DNA of 55,145 nucleotides from Flavobacteriales bacterium (GCA_023251075.1 JAHEZM010000022.1:1-55145), one strand, 5' to 3'; counted from the stretch's first letter, positions 1-9,600 are shown. The notes: a model not told the origin generated them from the sequence alone. A program made the numbers and translations.

Positions 1-44
1 TTCTCTTGAGTGTTTAATGAAGTGATAATTTCTATTAATTCCAT
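1..44 (-). CDS. 5' end of an unidentified gene, cut by the window edge
   Basis: On the minus strand an ATG at 44 opens a frame that runs off the left edge and encodes MELIEIITSLNTQE. The bases just upstream of the start are A-rich, as is usual for Bacteroidota start sites. Fourteen residues are too few to name a product. It would be divergent from proS. Confidence 0.35.
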   Translation of the reverse strand, partial: MELIEIITSLNTQE

Positions 45-172
45 AAGTTTTTTCTTTCAAAGAAACACTTACAGACCGTATTCTATTTACGGTTTGCCTT
101 AATATGGGTCATTACCCCTCCGAGAGGGAATCCCACACCCTGAAATCCATATTCGATAAAGTGAATAGTAAG

Positions 173-203
173 TTTTCAATTACGAGTTTAAAGCTTATTT
201 TTG
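173..203 (+). promoter_or_regulatory. Predicted promoter of proS-tsaB
   Basis: TATTTTTG at 196-203 matches the Bacteroidota -7 consensus TAnnTTTG, and TTTTC at 173-177 lies 18 bases upstream, near the usual -33 position. Transcription would begin at about 209, giving a 5' leader of roughly 13 bases before the ATG at 222. The box overlaps the alternative TTG start at 201, which argues against that start. Confidence 0.5.
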
Positions 204-221
204 CCGCACAATCACATTATC

Positions 222-1457
222 ATGAAATATTCAAAAGCGTTTATCCATACTGAAAGAACCATCAACGATAAGTTAGATGCAACGAGTCATAAATTAAGTA
301 TTCAGGCCGGATTGATCCAACAGGTGTCGGCGGGGTTGTACGATTTTTTACCTCTCGGACACAAAGTTTTATCGAAAATAGAAAGCGTAATTCGTGAGGA
401 ATTAAACGCAATTGACTGTCAGGAAATCTCTATGCCCATCGTTCAACCTAAAGAATTGTGGGAAGAATCAGGAAGATGGAACGTGTACGGAAAAGAGATG
501 TTGAAATTCAAAAATCGTGATGAAAGAGAATTTTGTTTCGGACCCACGCACGAAGAAGTGGTAATTGATTTAGTACGCACCAAAATAACTTCTTACAAAC
601 AATTTCCTTTTACACTTTACCAAATTGGTAGAAAATTTCGCGATGAAATGCGACCTAAAAATGGTTTGTTGCGTGGTAAAGAATTCATGATGAAAGATGC
701 TTACAGTTTTCACACATCGAACGAAGATTTAGATAGAGAATACAACGCATTGCGCACCGCTTACTTCAATATTTTCAATCGCTTAGGATTAAAAGTAATT
801 GGCATACCAGCTGACCCAGGTGAAATTGGTGGCGATGGTAGTGAAGAAGTTGTAGCATTCTCCAAATTTGGTGAAGATTATTTCATTGAAGAAAACGGAG
901 TAGCCACGAAAATTGAAGAAAATGAAGTGGAAAAATATTCGGCTACACATGAAGTATATCGCGGTATTGAAGTAGGACATATCTTTAAACTCGGCACTAA
1001 ATATTCTTCTGCCATGAATTTTAATTTCGTGAACAGAGAAGGAAAAAAAGAACCTGTTATTATGGGTTGCTACGGTATTGGTGTGAGCAGAATTGTAAAT
1101 GCTATTTTAGAACAAAACAACGACGAAAAAGGAATTAAATGGCCAGTGGCTGTTGCTCCTTACACCCTATCTATTATTCCTTTAAAATATCAAGGTTCAG
1201 AATTTGAAGCCGTTGCTTTAGAGCTAGAAAAAGCTTTTGAAAAAGTAGGAGTTTCTACTTTATTGGATGACCGCGATATGGGCATGGGTGCTAAAATTAA
1301 AGACTCTGATTTAATTGGTGTGCCTTTCAAAATAATCTTAGGAAAACGCTTCAGCGAAGCCAAAGAATTCGAATTGGAATTTAGAGCTACTGGAGAGAAA
1401 AAAGTGTTGGTGTATAAAGGCGAAGAGACGGTGAAGGAGATTTTAGCAATGATTTAA
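222..1457 (+). CDS. proS: Prolyl-tRNA synthetase, bacterial type lacking the insertion (editing) domain
   Basis: This cytoplasmic class II aminoacyl-tRNA synthetase charges tRNA-Pro with proline. The class II motifs are visible: motif 1 around EISMPIVQPKELW, motif 2 as RPKNGLLRGKEFMMKD and motif 3 as GCYGIGVSRI. Downstream of motif 2 the protein goes almost directly to EVGHIFKLGTKYS, so the roughly 180-residue YbaK-like INS domain of the E. coli enzyme (about 572 aa) is missing; the protein is 411 aa, like the short alphaproteobacterial form. The anticodon-binding domain is C-terminal (from about residue 315). I chose ATG 222 rather than the in-frame TTG at 201, because the TTG lies in the predicted -7 box and the protein then starts MKYSKAFIHTERT. 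tsaB follows 12 bases downstream, probably in the same transcript. Confidence 0.93.
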   Translation: MKYSKAFIHTERTINDKLDATSHKLSIQAGLIQQVSAGLYDFLPLGHKVLSKIESVIREELNAIDCQEISMPIVQPKELWEESGRWNVYGKEMLKFKNRDEREFCFGPTHEEVVIDLVRTKITSYKQFPFTLYQIGRKFRDEMRPKNGLLRGKEFMMKDAYSFHTSNEDLDREYNALRTAYFNIFNRLGLKVIGIPADPGEIGGDGSEEVVAFSKFGEDYFIEENGVATKIEENEVEKYSATHEVYRGIEVGHIFKLGTKYSSAMNFNFVNREGKKEPVIMGCYGIGVSRIVNAILEQNNDEKGIKWPVAVAPYTLSIIPLKYQGSEFEAVALELEKAFEKVGVSTLLDDRDMGMGAKIKDSDLIGVPFKIILGKRFSEAKEFELEFRATGEKKVLVYKGEETVKEILAMI

Positions 1458-1469
1458 CTATCTTTCTTC

Positions 1470-2162
1470 ATGTCTTTTATCCTTCACATCGATACCACCA
1501 CCAAGCTTTGCTCGGTTTCCCTTGCAAAAGATGGTGTGTTGTTATCGTTAAAAGAAGAGTACGACGAACAATATTCTCACGCTGAAAAGCTCAACCTATT
1601 TATTCAGGATGTTCTTGCAGAAGCAAAAATTACCTTAAAAGAATTGAATGCGGTGGCTGTAAGTAAAGGTCCGGGAAGCTACACCGGTTTGCGCATTGGA
1701 GTTTCAACTGCTAAAGGACTATGCTATGGTTTAGATATTCCATTGATTGCAGTAGATACTCTATTATCGTTAGCCTATGGTTGCCGAAAAAAAATTGAAA
1801 AACAAATTCAGGGAGGTGATTTATTTTGTCCGATGATAGACGCCCGAAGAATGGAAGTTTATACCCAATTGTTCGATTCCCAATTAAATTCTATACGAAA
1901 TATAAAAGCTCAAATTATAGAAGAGAATTCATATCAGGAATTTCAAGAGCAAACTATTTATTTTTGTGGAGATGGGGCCGAAAAATGCAGTAAAGTAATA
2001 ACACAAAGCAACATAGAATTTATTTCGGGTATTCAAACTTCAACAAAATGGATGCTTCCTTTTGCTTATGAATGTTTCAAGCAAAACAAATTTGAAGATG
2101 TTGCCTATTTCGAACCTTTCTATTTAAAAGATTTTGTGGCTGGATCACCTAAAAAGAGTTGA
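1470..2162 (+). CDS. tsaB: tRNA threonylcarbamoyladenosine biosynthesis protein TsaB
   Basis: TsaB is the non-catalytic ASKHA-fold partner of TsaD, needed for the t6A37 modification of tRNAs that read ANN codons. The N-terminus FILHIDTTTKLCSVSLAKDG is the phosphate-1-like strand-loop-strand of the fold, and VSKGPGSYTGLRIGVSTAKG (about residues 63-82) is the family signature. At 230 aa the length is normal. It lies 12 bases after proS on the same strand, so the two are probably cotranscribed. The C-terminal half (FYLKDFVAG near the end) also fits Bacteroidota TsaB proteins. Confidence 0.92.
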   Translation: MSFILHIDTTTKLCSVSLAKDGVLLSLKEEYDEQYSHAEKLNLFIQDVLAEAKITLKELNAVAVSKGPGSYTGLRIGVSTAKGLCYGLDIPLIAVDTLLSLAYGCRKKIEKQIQGGDLFCPMIDARRMEVYTQLFDSQLNSIRNIKAQIIEENSYQEFQEQTIYFCGDGAEKCSKVITQSNIEFISGIQTSTKWMLPFAYECFKQNKFEDVAYFEPFYLKDFVAGSPKKS

Positions 2163-2315
2163 TTTCCAAATTCAATAACCCTCTCTTTAAAAATATTTTT
2201 ATTGGCTTGTAACTTCTTTCTAACTATTAGATCTAACAGTTATAAAATCAATTTAACAATGAAAACTCATTAATGAGTTATTCCATAGATCTCCCGTAGT
2301 TTTGTTTTTTTTCTG

Positions 2316-2346
2316 GAAAGCTGTCTAACCCTCTTAGACAGCTTTC
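2316..2346. terminator. Perfect 13-bp hairpin between convergent genes
   Basis: GAAAGCTGTCTAA (2316-2328) and TTAGACAGCTTTC (2334-2346) form a perfect 13-bp stem with a 5-base loop. It lies between the 3' ends of tsaB (+) and the lipoprotein gene at 2352 (-). On the plus strand it is followed by T/A-rich sequence; on the minus strand the flank is A-rich. It could end both transcripts, most plausibly the plus-strand one. Confidence 0.6.
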
Positions 2347-2351
2347 TTAAT

Positions 2352-2840
2352 TTATAAAGTGGTGATATTTACGGAAGAGCTTGTAACAGTATTACTTTGA
2401 TTGCCTGCTCTATCTTTCATGTAAATAGAAAAAGTAGCAGATTCTAAAGTAACACCATCCGTTATTCCCACATTAGGCATAGCAATATCTAACTGACCCT
2501 GAATAGAAATTGTAGCACCACTGGGCGATAATTGTTGAACACGAAACTGATACACTACTCCATTGCGATTATCGGTAACAAAAAGATTTTTTACATCAGG
2601 ATTATTTTCACCTAAATCGCCATCAGCATCTTTGTAGGAAATGGTAATAGTTAAATTACTTTTTCCGATTTCTACTGTACTTGGATTCACTTTTACAAAC
2701 TCAATGCTTGGAGCATTTGAAACAATTTCTTTTTTACAGGAAAAAAGAGTGAAGAGAGATAATAATATAATAAGGTTGCTTCGTCCCGTCAGCTGACGGA
2801 TCCTCGCAATGACGTACTGCATGTAATTACGGTTTAACAT
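2352..2840 (-). CDS. Small exported lipoprotein with a repeat inserted in its signal peptide
   Basis: The 162-aa product has a hydrophobic stretch LIILLSLFTL followed by the lipobox LFSC, so it should be lipidated at Cys35. The mature part is beta-rich, with SYKDADGDLGENN, a pattern of Ig-like or cadherin-like exported proteins; no specific family is certain. The N-terminal region QYVIARIRQLTGRSN is encoded by an interspersed palindromic repeat (2774-2814), so the natural start has probably been replaced. ATG 2840 overlaps the upstream gene by 14 bases; ATG 2822, four bases after the upstream stop, is an equally good start (156 aa). It is last in the operon 6563-2352. Confidence 0.75.
   Translation of the reverse strand: MLNRNYMQYVIARIRQLTGRSNLIILLSLFTLFSCKKEIVSNAPSIEFVKVNPSTVEIGKSNLTITISYKDADGDLGENNPDVKNLFVTDNRNGVVYQFRVQQLSPSGATISIQGQLDIAMPNVGITDGVTLESATFSIYMKDRAGNQSNTVTSSSVNITTL
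2774..2814 (-). repeat. Interspersed palindromic repeat embedded in a coding sequence
   Basis: Read on the minus strand the segment begins CGTCATTGCGAGGA and ends GACGAAGCAACC, flanking a perfect 14-bp palindrome CCGTCAGCTGACGG at 2786-2799. CGTCATTGCGAGGA...ACGAAGCAA is, from memory, the core of short repeats scattered through many Bacteroidota and Rickettsia genomes. Here it is read in frame as part of a lipoprotein signal peptide. Only one copy of this type is visible in the window. Confidence 0.65.
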
Positions 2841-3807
2841 AAAACGACCAAAAAGTTTTAAAGGGATCTATACTTTCATTCACGGGGAATTCTGCCGGTG
2901 TTGTATGATCAGGATCTTTGATGTAAAAACGCAGATAAACTGTAGTATCGCTTAACAATGCTGAAGTATTCAACGTTGCATACCAAAAACATTTTCCCTG
3001 ATAAGTTAAATTAGAAGCCGTAACCGTTTGTATGGGAGATGAAAAATCATCTTTCTTGTAAGATAATTTCAATTGTCCTTGCGTTAAACTTATGGTTGCT
3101 GTGCTGTCATCAGTAATGGGAGTAAAATCACTACCACTATAATTTCCAGGCAACACTGTAATTACATCTCCTTTGGTCACATAAAAGGAATAATAATCAA
3201 CATTATTAATTCTGTTATCACTTCCTGAAACTGCATTGAATGCTAAGGGGAAAGTATTATCCAGTGCCACCATTGCCTGGTAAAATGGTTGTTTATTAGG
3301 ATACTTCGCTGCGGTACCATCGAGATTTGCAGCACCATCATTAATCCATTTTTTAATTCTATCTAAATCATCATTAGGTAATGGAACACCAATATTATCT
3401 TGTGGCATTCTGTCGTTGGTATTTACAAAACAACAATTGGAAATTCTTTCATACAAAACACTTTTGGTCGTGTTGTAAGGAACTACACGAAAAGAAAAAT
3501 CCTGATTGGCATTATTCTTTAAAATAGGATGGTACACCATAGTAGAGTAAGAAGATTCTACGGTGCGAAAATCGGGTTCAAAATGGCCGTCGTGACAACC
3601 GGGTTTTCCACATTTTGGAAAAAAAATATCGCGATGCAATGCTGCAAAAGAATATTTATTCAATGGATCGGTGGGAGTACTGTTTCCATAATCAACACTA
3701 TCGTAAGGATTGGTAGGAACAGGATCTTTTTTACATCCGTATTCCGAAGTAAGCATCATGCTTAATACCAGAAAAAAAGACACTATGTAAATTCCCGATC
3801 TTTTCAT
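2827..3807 (-). CDS. Exported cytochrome-like lipoprotein with a CX4CH motif
   Basis: A signal peptide ends at a possible lipobox (SEYGC, Cys25), placing the 326-aa protein in the periplasm or an outer-membrane leaflet. FFPKCGKPGCHDGHFEPDF (about residues 62-80) has the layout of planctomycete-type cytochrome domains, but the heme-like site reads C-X4-CH instead of CXXCH. The stretch LPNDDLDRIKKWINDGAAN further on is the usual end of such domains. The C-terminal half is beta-rich and unassigned. Its ATG overlaps the stop codon of the DUF1501 gene (TAATG), indicating translational coupling. Heme binding is inferred, not shown. Confidence 0.75.
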   Translation of the reverse strand: MKRSGIYIVSFFLVLSMMLTSEYGCKKDPVPTNPYDSVDYGNSTPTDPLNKYSFAALHRDIFFPKCGKPGCHDGHFEPDFRTVESSYSTMVYHPILKNNANQDFSFRVVPYNTTKSVLYERISNCCFVNTNDRMPQDNIGVPLPNDDLDRIKKWINDGAANLDGTAAKYPNKQPFYQAMVALDNTFPLAFNAVSGSDNRINNVDYYSFYVTKGDVITVLPGNYSGSDFTPITDDSTATISLTQGQLKLSYKKDDFSSPIQTVTASNLTYQGKCFWYATLNTSALLSDTTVYLRFYIKDPDHTTPAEFPVNESIDPFKTFWSFYVKP

Positions 3808-5120
3808 TATTTAATCGCTTCAGATAAAACTTTACCATCTAATAAACCACCCGGAATGCGATCTTTAAAGCCCAATAAATCGGCAATAGTAGGAAGTACA
3901 TCAATACTTTCACCATACTCCTGAGTAACTACTTTATTTTGATTCACCACAGAACTAGGACCAGCGATTAAACAAAATATTTCACGTGAGGTAGCATCGC
4001 TGTTGTGATCAAAAGCAGGGCGGCCATAAGCATCAATTACCGTATTAGAATCGAAATTTCTTCCATGTTCCGGCACCACAATCATTACTGTATCGCCAGC
4101 CATTCCGGAAGTGTTTTCAATGGTATTCCACAAATGAGAAACACCCCAATCGGCTCTTCTTAATAAATTGCAATATTGTGTAAAATCGGTATGGCAAATA
4201 TCTACATCCTGCATATTCAAAACAGTGAGCTCGGGTTTAAATTTCTGAATCACTTTTTCGGTGTAATACAAATTAACCAAATCGTTAGAAGCATAAGAAG
4301 AAAAACCCCAATTGTTGTAACCGGCACCTTGAACTGCATCTTGAAACAGATCGCTAATAAAGGCATCTAGCTGTGCTCTTTCCGAAACACTATTCACCAC
4401 ACCTACCGATTCTGCAGCATATTGATTGGCGAAATTGGCATCACAAAAAGATCTTATTTTTTCTACCTGAACCATTTGCTGCTGCGTGAAATTTTTAGGA
4501 TTGCCCAAAGCGTTATAACCATCTAAACTAATCATGGAAGAGGGTTGAATGTAGTTAGCGCCATAAGCAGCACCATAACCCGGATACGAACTATAATTCA
4601 ACGCAGGATAAGGACCTAAAGCATTAGAAATCCACCATGAATTTAGTGCACTACTTTTAGATGCATCATCATTGTGTTTTCTATAGTATTCAAAAATAGT
4701 AGGGAAATCGGGATTGGTTCTTAAATTAATTTCTGCCTGCGAATATCGTCCGGTAAGAGAAGTGATATGTCCGTTAAAATGGCCTGTAGGACCTTCCTTA
4801 AAGCGAAATTCTTTCATCAGTGTGCCATATTCCTGTAAGCGTTTTCCATTAGGCAAAGGCGATGCAGGGAGTACTTCACCGATACCTGCCTGGGCAGAAA
4901 ATGGTGTAATATCGCTCAACATCGTGCTCATCAAATTACTTTGATTTTGCTTCACTGTTTCAATATTTCGGAGTCCACCGGCAAACAAAACCAACACCAC
5001 ATGATTCACTTTTCTATTGCCTGTAGCAGCAAACAATCTACCCGACGGTAAAATGTAAGGAAGCACGAAAGCCCCTGCTGTGGCGATTCCTGCTTTCTTT
5101 ATGAAGTCTCTTCTTTTCAT
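3807..5120 (-). CDS. Tat-exported DUF1501 family protein
   Basis: The N-terminus carries a twin-arginine signal, KRRDFIKKAG followed by a hydrophobic stretch ending near RLFA, so the folded protein is exported by Tat. The 437-aa body matches DUF1501, a branch of the alkaline phosphatase/sulfatase superfamily: LVLFAGG near residue 43, SLTGRYSQ near residue 126, VMIVVPEHGRNFDSN near residue 346, and the C-terminal IDVLPTIADLLGF seen in sulfatase-like folds. In planctomycetes and Bacteroidota DUF1501 genes sit with cytochrome-type PSCyt/PSD genes, matching the CX4CH lipoprotein immediately downstream. Substrate is unknown. Confidence 0.85.
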   Translation of the reverse strand: MKRRDFIKKAGIATAGAFVLPYILPSGRLFAATGNRKVNHVVLVLFAGGLRNIETVKQNQSNLMSTMLSDITPFSAQAGIGEVLPASPLPNGKRLQEYGTLMKEFRFKEGPTGHFNGHITSLTGRYSQAEINLRTNPDFPTIFEYYRKHNDDASKSSALNSWWISNALGPYPALNYSSYPGYGAAYGANYIQPSSMISLDGYNALGNPKNFTQQQMVQVEKIRSFCDANFANQYAAESVGVVNSVSERAQLDAFISDLFQDAVQGAGYNNWGFSSYASNDLVNLYYTEKVIQKFKPELTVLNMQDVDICHTDFTQYCNLLRRADWGVSHLWNTIENTSGMAGDTVMIVVPEHGRNFDSNTVIDAYGRPAFDHNSDATSREIFCLIAGPSSVVNQNKVVTQEYGESIDVLPTIADLLGFKDRIPGGLLDGKVLSEAIK

Positions 5121-5200
5121 ATGAAATCTTTCTTCTTTTTAAGGTCATATGCTATACCCATGTAATCTTTTATTTCTCTATGGTACATGAGGTATTTCAT

Positions 5201-5704
5201 TTAAAATTGTCGGTATTCGTTTGACGTCATTAATGAATAATAAAACATTTCTGCGGTAATATTAGGATCTTTACTGAGTAAATCGCTGAGATAAAATATT
5301 TCATATTCATTAGGAACACGATTGAATATTTTCTTGTAAGCATTGGTAACAAACACTTTTTTATCGGTATCTATCGATGTTGGAATTTGATTTCCACTTT
5401 TCGTTAAATAATTTCTGATGATTAAATCTTCCACCACTCCTTTATCGCCAAATGAAATATATTGAACTTTCAGCTGATCTAAATTACTGGAAGAAATGGT
5501 AGCTCCCATCACATCGGTATAAGCGATAGAAATAAATTCAGTGTTTGATTTTACATTGGGTTTTAGAACTCCAGCTTCGCTAATTGTTTCGGTATTTACA
5601 TCATACACATACTTTGTTTCGCGTTTGCACGAAAATGCAAAAAGCATCAGCACAAGCAATAAACCAATATTGAATTTATATTTATTTAATTCCTGCATAT
5701 TCAT
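5201..5704 (-). CDS. Exported lipoprotein, DUF4214-like C-terminus
   Basis: The 167-aa product has a signal peptide with lipobox FAFSC (Cys26). Its last third, AYKKIFNRVPNEYEIFYLSD followed later by MTSNEYRQF, resembles one unit of the helical repeat found in the upstream gene product and in DUF4214-type proteins (YxxxxxRxPxxxE...S.EY). It overlaps the upstream gene by 23 bases and precedes the DUF1501 gene by 80 bases, so it belongs to the same operon. I do not recognise a catalytic motif; a structural or partner role for the DUF1501 protein is inference. Confidence 0.7.
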   Translation of the reverse strand: MNMQELNKYKFNIGLLLVLMLFAFSCKRETKYVYDVNTETISEAGVLKPNVKSNTEFISIAYTDVMGATISSSNLDQLKVQYISFGDKGVVEDLIIRNYLTKSGNQIPTSIDTDKKVFVTNAYKKIFNRVPNEYEIFYLSDLLSKDPNITAEMFYYSLMTSNEYRQF

Positions 5705-6563
5705 CGCTTGCTAAAACATTTTTTTGCATTGCTTTATAATCATTGGAATTCTTGTAAGTACTGGTTTGAGTGGACATTTCCTGAGAAGAAGGTTCACGGA
5801 ATAAAAAGCGAACATACTGTGCGCGAATCTGTCCTTCATAGTATTCCTGTGAATTGAAAAATATATCAATGAAGTCACTTTTGCTATTCCCCTCCACCAA
5901 AAACACAACCGGGGAGGTGGAAGCCATAGGATCGAAATCAATCATTTGTTTCGAACTGGTTAATTCAGGAGTGGTAGGATAACGGGAAAGAAAATTTTGA
6001 AACATGGAAACCACAAAGTTTTCGGTACCCATATTCACCTGATCGTAAATAAAATTGTTCACCACTACCGAATGCATTTCTTTAAAAGTAATAGCTCCGC
6101 TTTTCAAATTCGTTGCTAAATCTTTGAATAATTTAAGTTCATCAATCTCTGTTTGATAAGCTTGAATAACATTAGGATCGGTAGCCAAAGATTGACTTTG
6201 AGTAAAAATAGTGATCCAGGTGTTGGCATCATTCGTATCCGATTCGTTTAAAAAATCTACCTGAGCTCTTTTGATTTCATTATCGATGTACTCTGGTTTT
6301 GTTTGCAAGGAACTAACCAATGCCATTCTTTCGGTTAAGGAAAAGTTAGTTTTAACCAAATCATAACCCGCATTAAATTCTTGTTCAGTAGCTTTTCTAC
6401 CCAGTAGAGAGATGTATAATTTATTAACGTAGTTTTCCTTCACCACGTTTTCAATGGTTTTGTCGGGAGGAGCCTGATTACCGGAAATAATTACAGGATC
6501 TTTCTTGCAGGAAGAAATACCTATAAAAACAAAAAAGAAATATACAATTTGGGGTACCTTCAT
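5682..6563 (-). CDS. Exported lipoprotein with DUF4214-like helical repeats
   Basis: From ATG 6563 the 293-aa product starts MKVPQIVYFFFVFIGISSCKK, a clean lipoprotein signal with Cys19. The frame is open upstream to 6674, but that extension would bury the signal peptide, so I reject it. The mature protein has three recognisable helical units: LYISLLGRKATEQEF, FLSRYPTTPEL and YVRFLFREPSSQEM, each followed by a segment ending in a NSQEYY or SDEYAG motif, the pattern of DUF4214/phycobilisome-linker-like repeats. It is first in the operon 6563-2352 and overlaps the next gene. The function is unknown; a binding scaffold is plausible. Confidence 0.72.
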   Translation of the reverse strand: MKVPQIVYFFFVFIGISSCKKDPVIISGNQAPPDKTIENVVKENYVNKLYISLLGRKATEQEFNAGYDLVKTNFSLTERMALVSSLQTKPEYIDNEIKRAQVDFLNESDTNDANTWITIFTQSQSLATDPNVIQAYQTEIDELKLFKDLATNLKSGAITFKEMHSVVVNNFIYDQVNMGTENFVVSMFQNFLSRYPTTPELTSSKQMIDFDPMASTSPVVFLVEGNSKSDFIDIFFNSQEYYEGQIRAQYVRFLFREPSSQEMSTQTSTYKNSNDYKAMQKNVLASDEYAGIK

Positions 6564-6651
6564 TCTTCCGTTAAAATATTCAATTTTGGCCGTAATTAAA
6601 AGAATGACGAGATTTTTTTCAAAGGTTGCTGAACAAAGGCACATTTTATAC

Positions 6652-6682
6652 TTTAATCCTTGCCCATAATTCAATATATTCG
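6652..6682 (+). promoter_or_regulatory. Predicted promoter of the propeller/barrel gene, close to its start codon
   Basis: TATATTCG (6675-6682) matches TAnnTTTG at seven of eight positions, and TTTA (6652-6655) lies exactly 19 bases upstream. Only five bases separate the box from the GTG start at 6688, so the mRNA would be leaderless or nearly so. Confidence 0.45.
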
Positions 6683-6687
6683 TTGAA

Positions 6688-9600
6688 GTGAGACTACTTG
6701 TTATTATATTTCTTTTTCTAGGTGTTTCTGTAAAAGGCCAGTTTTACAACGGAACCCAAATGGAATTTGGTAAAAACAGGGTGCAGTATCAAAACTTCTT
6801 TTGGTCGTACTATAAGTACAAAAAATTCAACATTTACTTTTATACCGATGGTAAGGAAATAGCTGATTATACAGCACAATCGGCGAATAAGAATTTAATA
6901 GAATTTGAAGACTTCTTTGATTACGAAATCACCACCAAATTTGATATTGTGGTGTACAACTCCTACCACCAGGCGCTACAAAGTAACCTTGCCCATGTTG
7001 GAGAAGAACAACAAAACAACGCATCGGTAACGCGTTTACTGGGCAACAAGCTATGTGTTTATTATGATGGCACACGCGAAAATCTTGATAAAAGTATTCG
7101 TTCAGGCATAGCAAGTATCATGATTAACAAGGTAATTTATGGTGAAAATCTTGCCGATATTGTAAAAAGCTCTGCCACCACTTCTCTACCCGACTGGTAC
7201 TATTACGGGCTCATCTCTATGCTCTCTCAGGAAAATAATTCACTTTTTATTGATCAGCTGAAAGATGGTTTAGCACTACACCGTTACAATAATTTTAATG
7301 GCTTGCACGGAGAAGATGCCCGTATTGCCGGCCATTCCATTTGGCAATACATTGCAGAAACTTATGGTTGGGATAATGCTATGCGTGTTATACAAATGAC
7401 CAAAGCCATGCATAGCGTGGAAGAAGCCATGATTTTTGTTTTGGGAAAAACCACCGAAAACTTAATTAAGGATTGGAAAAATACACAAAGCAAAATATTT
7501 AACGATACCAACACCGTAGTAAACGATAAAGAATTTACTTTACCTATTAAAACCAAAAAGAAGTACCAATACAACGCTATCAAAATTTCCCCTAACAATG
7601 AATTCATTGCCTACTCTACTATTGAGAGTGGAAAAAATAAATTGTACCTCTATTCCACAAAAGACCATAAGAAAAAAAGAATCTTTAAAAATGGCTATGC
7701 TATTGGTATTCCGGCTGATTTAAACTACCCCATTTTCACCTGGCACCCTTCGGCCAACAGCGAATTTATTTCTATATTTTTTGAGAAAAAAGGAGAAATT
7801 CATTGGTGGTTATACAATGTAAAAGACAAAAGTATTACCAAAAGTAAGATTCAATATTTTTCACAAATAATGGATGCTGAATATTCTCCTGATGGAAAAA
7901 AATTCGTAATGTCGGCAGTGCATCAGGGCAAAAGCGATATTTACGTTTATGATGTTGCTGCACGTTCTCAGGAAATCATTACGAACGATTTTTTCGACGA
8001 TTTACATCCTCAGTTTATTGATGGAGGAAGAAGAATTATTTTTTCGTCGAATAGAAACAACGACACACTTAATGCAGGTGGAAATAAAAATGAATTATTC
8101 TCTAATAATTTTGATTTGTATGTGTACGATTACGCCAGCAAAAAATCTACTCGCTTCGAAAATCAAGTACTCAAAAAAGCAAGTACTACTGAATACTCCA
8201 ATGAATTATTTCCTTTAGAACTTAGGCCCGGAGAATTTACTTATGTATCGGATCAAAACAATACTTACAACCGATTTACCGGAAAATTTGATAGCGCTAT
8301 TACACACATTGATACCAGTATTCATTACCGATATTTCACACACAATACGCCTGTAAGCAATTACCATAGAGGAATTATTTATCAGTCGGCCAACGGCAAC
8401 AACATTACGCAAATCATGAAATTTCATGGTAAAACATTTCTGATGAATATTCCCAAAAATAAAATACAGCAAGCAGCACATTCTCCTTCTGTAGTTAAGA
8501 ATTTATCGATTCCTACTGTCAACAGAGATAGCTCAAAAGCAATTTATTCAGAGCAAGAAATTCATCGAAGCAGAAAAAATGAAATTGAAAAATTCAGAAA
8601 TGATTCGGATTTTGTGGATGTAAGTAATTACATTTTTGAAGATGATGTTAATTCCGGAAAAACAAAAATTGATAGTGTTGTTACACAGCAAACTTCAGTA
8701 GCTGCTAAAAAGAATAACAAAGCAATGGAACACAATTACGATCCGGCTTTTCAGATAGATGAAGTTTCCTTAGAATTTACTAACAATTATTTGAATCCTG
8801 TTTATCAGGCATACACCGGTGGGCCATTGGCCAACCCAGGATTGAGTCCGCTAATAACTTTTGGAACTTCTGATTTACTAGAAGATTATTTTGTAAAAGG
8901 AGCAGCACGTTTTGCAGGGGTGCGCAACAATGAAATTTTGGTGAGTTTTGAAAACCGACAAAAACAACTCGACAAAGAATATGCTTTGTATCGCAGAGTA
9001 ACTTCTTCGAAAAGTAAAGGAGTATCGTGGGAAAATGTTACTTACGAAGCCACTTATAAACTAACCTATCCTATGGATATTGTAAATCGATGGAGAGCCA
9101 GCGCAACCTTACGTTACGATGATCAAATTGCATTAAGTAAAGATGATATTTCCCTCAACACAAAAAATATTCAAACTTACCGTACCGTGCTGAGAGCAGA
9201 ATATGTGCATGATGCTACGCGAGTAAAAGATGTAAATATTTTGTTGGGCGAAAGATTTAAAACTTTTGGTGAATACTATCAAAATATTCAAAACTGGAAT
9301 AAAAATACTTTCATTCTTGGTTTTGATTACCGCAAATATATTTCGGTACACAAAAACATAATTTGGGCAAACAGAATAGCCGGATCAAGTTCTTTGGGTA
9401 CTGAACAACTTCTATATTATTTAGGAGGAGTAGATGGTTGGATTTTACCAAAATTTAATCCTCAGTTAGATCCTTCACAATTGCCATCCGGACAAAATTA
9501 TACTTTCCAAACTTTAGCATCGCACATGCGGGGATTCACACAAAATGCGAGAAACGGAAACAACTTTATCGTGATCAATTCCGAATTGAGATTTCCAATC

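Noticed and set aside
201-221. TTG start for proS
   Set aside because: The TTG overlaps the predicted -7 box; ATG 222 gives the conserved start.
6564-6674. N-terminal extension of the lipoprotein gene at 5682-6563
   Set aside because: It would place 37 residues before a clean lipoprotein signal peptide.
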